From G963677485 sp964519405 (GTDB lineage: Bacteria; Armatimonadota; HRBIN16): a stretch of DNA of 26,058 bases. This document shows positions 25,801 to 26,058 of the stretch, piece after piece; the stretch's first letter is position 1, and every line of letters begins with the position of its first letter. Under the pieces are notes generated by a model. That model was not told the DNA's origin, made no database searches, and was given only the letters and a program-made list of their open reading frames with translations. Where the stretch lies: contig CAZFLA010000036.1 of NCBI GenBank assembly GCA_964519405.1, forward strand, positions 1 to 26,058, in the 5' to 3' direction. The translations under genes were made by a program, and so were the position numbers.

Positions 25801-26058
25801 ACAATGGGCAGACTATCACCCTGACGAAGCACATCTCCAAAGTTGTTCAGCGTTCGCAAGGTAAGGGGCTGAACGCAAAAGGCACAGTGGTTGATTTCGG
25901 CGATATCAAGACCGACGGCAGTGTTTTGGTTCGCCGCGAGGGTAACAGATATGTGCTGCGCGTAATGCCGACCGTCAGGCCTGTTCAACTCTCCTTGAAG
26001 GCTGCCAAATGGGCACTCGGCGACAAGGTAACCAATGAAGCCGTTAAGGAACCGGTGA
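22872..26058 (+). CDS. Very large secreted glycosidase-like protein (DUF5696/DUF4832-like), 3' end outside the window
   Basis: From the ATG at 22872 (GGAG five bases upstream) 1062 codons remain open to the window edge, so the C-terminus is missing. A signal peptide ends near AVMA|APL. Residues about 20-190 form a beta-sandwich; 215-420 form a galactose-mutarotase-like beta-rich region; about 435-740 look like a TIM barrel, with VLDFWGSSYQQIGDIM, GMFLDVNSS (Asp587) and VFGEGNHHWYW (Glu635), the last two being candidate catalytic residues by analogy with GH101-type and DUF5696 enzymes (inference). Around 885-985 a beta-sandwich of the DUF4832 type is visible (FQSDYKPDVPTSQW at about 906, then DGDYEIRIGMY). 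It is likely an exported enzyme acting on complex glycans. The exact family name is tentative. Confidence 0.8.
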   Translation, partial: MRRLITLLLILSAGAVMAAPLRIVDKVTTLEEAGLYTVGYQLIGGQPMSLPNGWMGDEPVYGMSLRYTGQTDGRYTTILHEPWMKGPGIAWQIFTIQLPKSGSMYLKGSAALSPITYTKSDGVQFTVQINGQQVWSFLSKNARWQDFKINLAQYAGKAITIKFMNGPGPKNDTSFDGSMWGSRRIEVSQPGSLRVPMKRKSDTKVSYAVSKSNSVLPPSGLGDAPAVISLNKAAAQFVVPHAGTKFIYKWKAAGDDTVAGQLYAYEQGNGKDPIPLYVNSHFEFTDKAKLTEQSVKKTGSVIQWIRRFKVGNELAALTTSIQVRQHSLWLSWSCDKPVIKMLNSGSLMPVMYRRQIPMPYLDIPVFYLRSQDLFSSVYLDWTVSNASYFNGTMATYSPLTDGTRNCLRECAAITVSPHIQAVLPSTPNPQSTYIKDVSKRMVLDFWGSSYQQIGDIMARQRQYGIDSTAAIIHAWQNMGYDNGLPKHYPANPGPGTDEQLQQTVRRGVAAGARMMLHENYVDYYPNYPDFNVKHIMLTSDGSKVNAWYNEGTKIQSYAIKPDQMVPLARTQSPEIHKRYGTNGMFLDVNSSVPPSWRVDMQAGCPEAGITRAVGEQSAALWQFERESHEGPVFGEGNHHWYWSGLLDGAEAQFGIGWPGGQGMHAPLLVDFDLLRIHPLQANHGMGYITRWWNTADVNATTSMDTLDMYRMQEVAYGHCGFVDSMLCDNLPYTWLEHHTMTPISAAVAAQLPKDISYCVDGAKWVGSDEAAKLQQWDTVKVVYANGVAVAANRASKPVQIGQDILPQYGWSVRGKNLTAVSGIKNGVRYDDVQTPDSHFVNARHPKDWMFNNQADVLPSVASFKQTAPRAFNIVYQWRVDGTIPSDNAVLVHYTHDSAPNPEHIAFQSDYKPDVPTSQWIVGSSVNSPSIDVHIDEKIADGDYEIRIGMYNNSGRLLLLGDKDSDSRVNIGTIHVRDNGQTITLTKHISKVVQRSQGKGLNAKGTVVDFGDIKTDGSVLVRREGNRYVLRVMPTVRPVQLSLKAAKWALGDKVTNEAVKEPV

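Overview
The window looks like a chromosome segment of a free-living, mesophile-like bacterium of about 50% G+C. The best guess is Armatimonadota or a neighbouring planctomycete-like lineage. This rests on gene content only: secreted DUF4091, DUF4855 and DUF5696/DUF4832-like glycosidase-type proteins, an RCC1-repeat protein ending in a dockerin, an H-X9-DG-type protein, and a sigma factor paired with a FecR anti-sigma factor. No rRNA, tRNA, CRISPR array, phage or IS element was seen.

Layout. 1-1557 (-): 5' part of a secreted DUF4091 protein running off the left edge. 1889-3901 (+): an exported choloylglycine-hydrolase-like Ntn amidase followed closely by a nucleotidyltransferase/DUF4037 protein. 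4166-6334 (+): an exported RCC1-repeat protein with a C-terminal dockerin, closed by a strong terminator. 6451-10817 (+): one promoter and three overlapping genes, namely a membrane zinc-ribbon protein, a MutY homologue and a secreted DUF4855 protein with discoidin-like modules. 10818-11425: a 608-base stretch with no convincing gene. 11426-13835: a small orphan gene and a tandemly duplicated, divergently arranged module. In the module each unit had a small minus-strand membrane protein gene and a plus-strand H-X9-DG-type gene, and in the left unit only an 81-base scrap of the second gene remains. 14010-16427 (+): an ECF sigma factor with a large membrane-anchored FecR-type anti-sigma factor. 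16512-21930 (-): cstA-type transporter, SPL-family radical SAM protein, cysteine-rich DUF6144-like protein, pyrE and argC. 22078-22767 (+): a VUT/YhhQ transporter divergent from argC. 22872 to the right edge (+): a very large secreted glycosidase-like protein, open at its 3' end.

How it fits together. The exported proteins (DUF4091, DUF4855, DUF5696-like, Ntn amidase, RCC1-dockerin) suggest a saprophytic, glycan-degrading lifestyle, with the FecR-type switch as a surface sensor. The minus-strand block is mostly housekeeping (arginine and pyrimidine synthesis, carbon-starvation uptake). Points most worth a second look are the MutY homologue whose catalytic Glu position is Val, the eroded divergent duplication, a perfect hairpin touching the ribosome binding site of the last gene, and a symmetric 11-base inverted repeat between argC and the VUT gene. 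Two of the largest genes are cut by the window edges.
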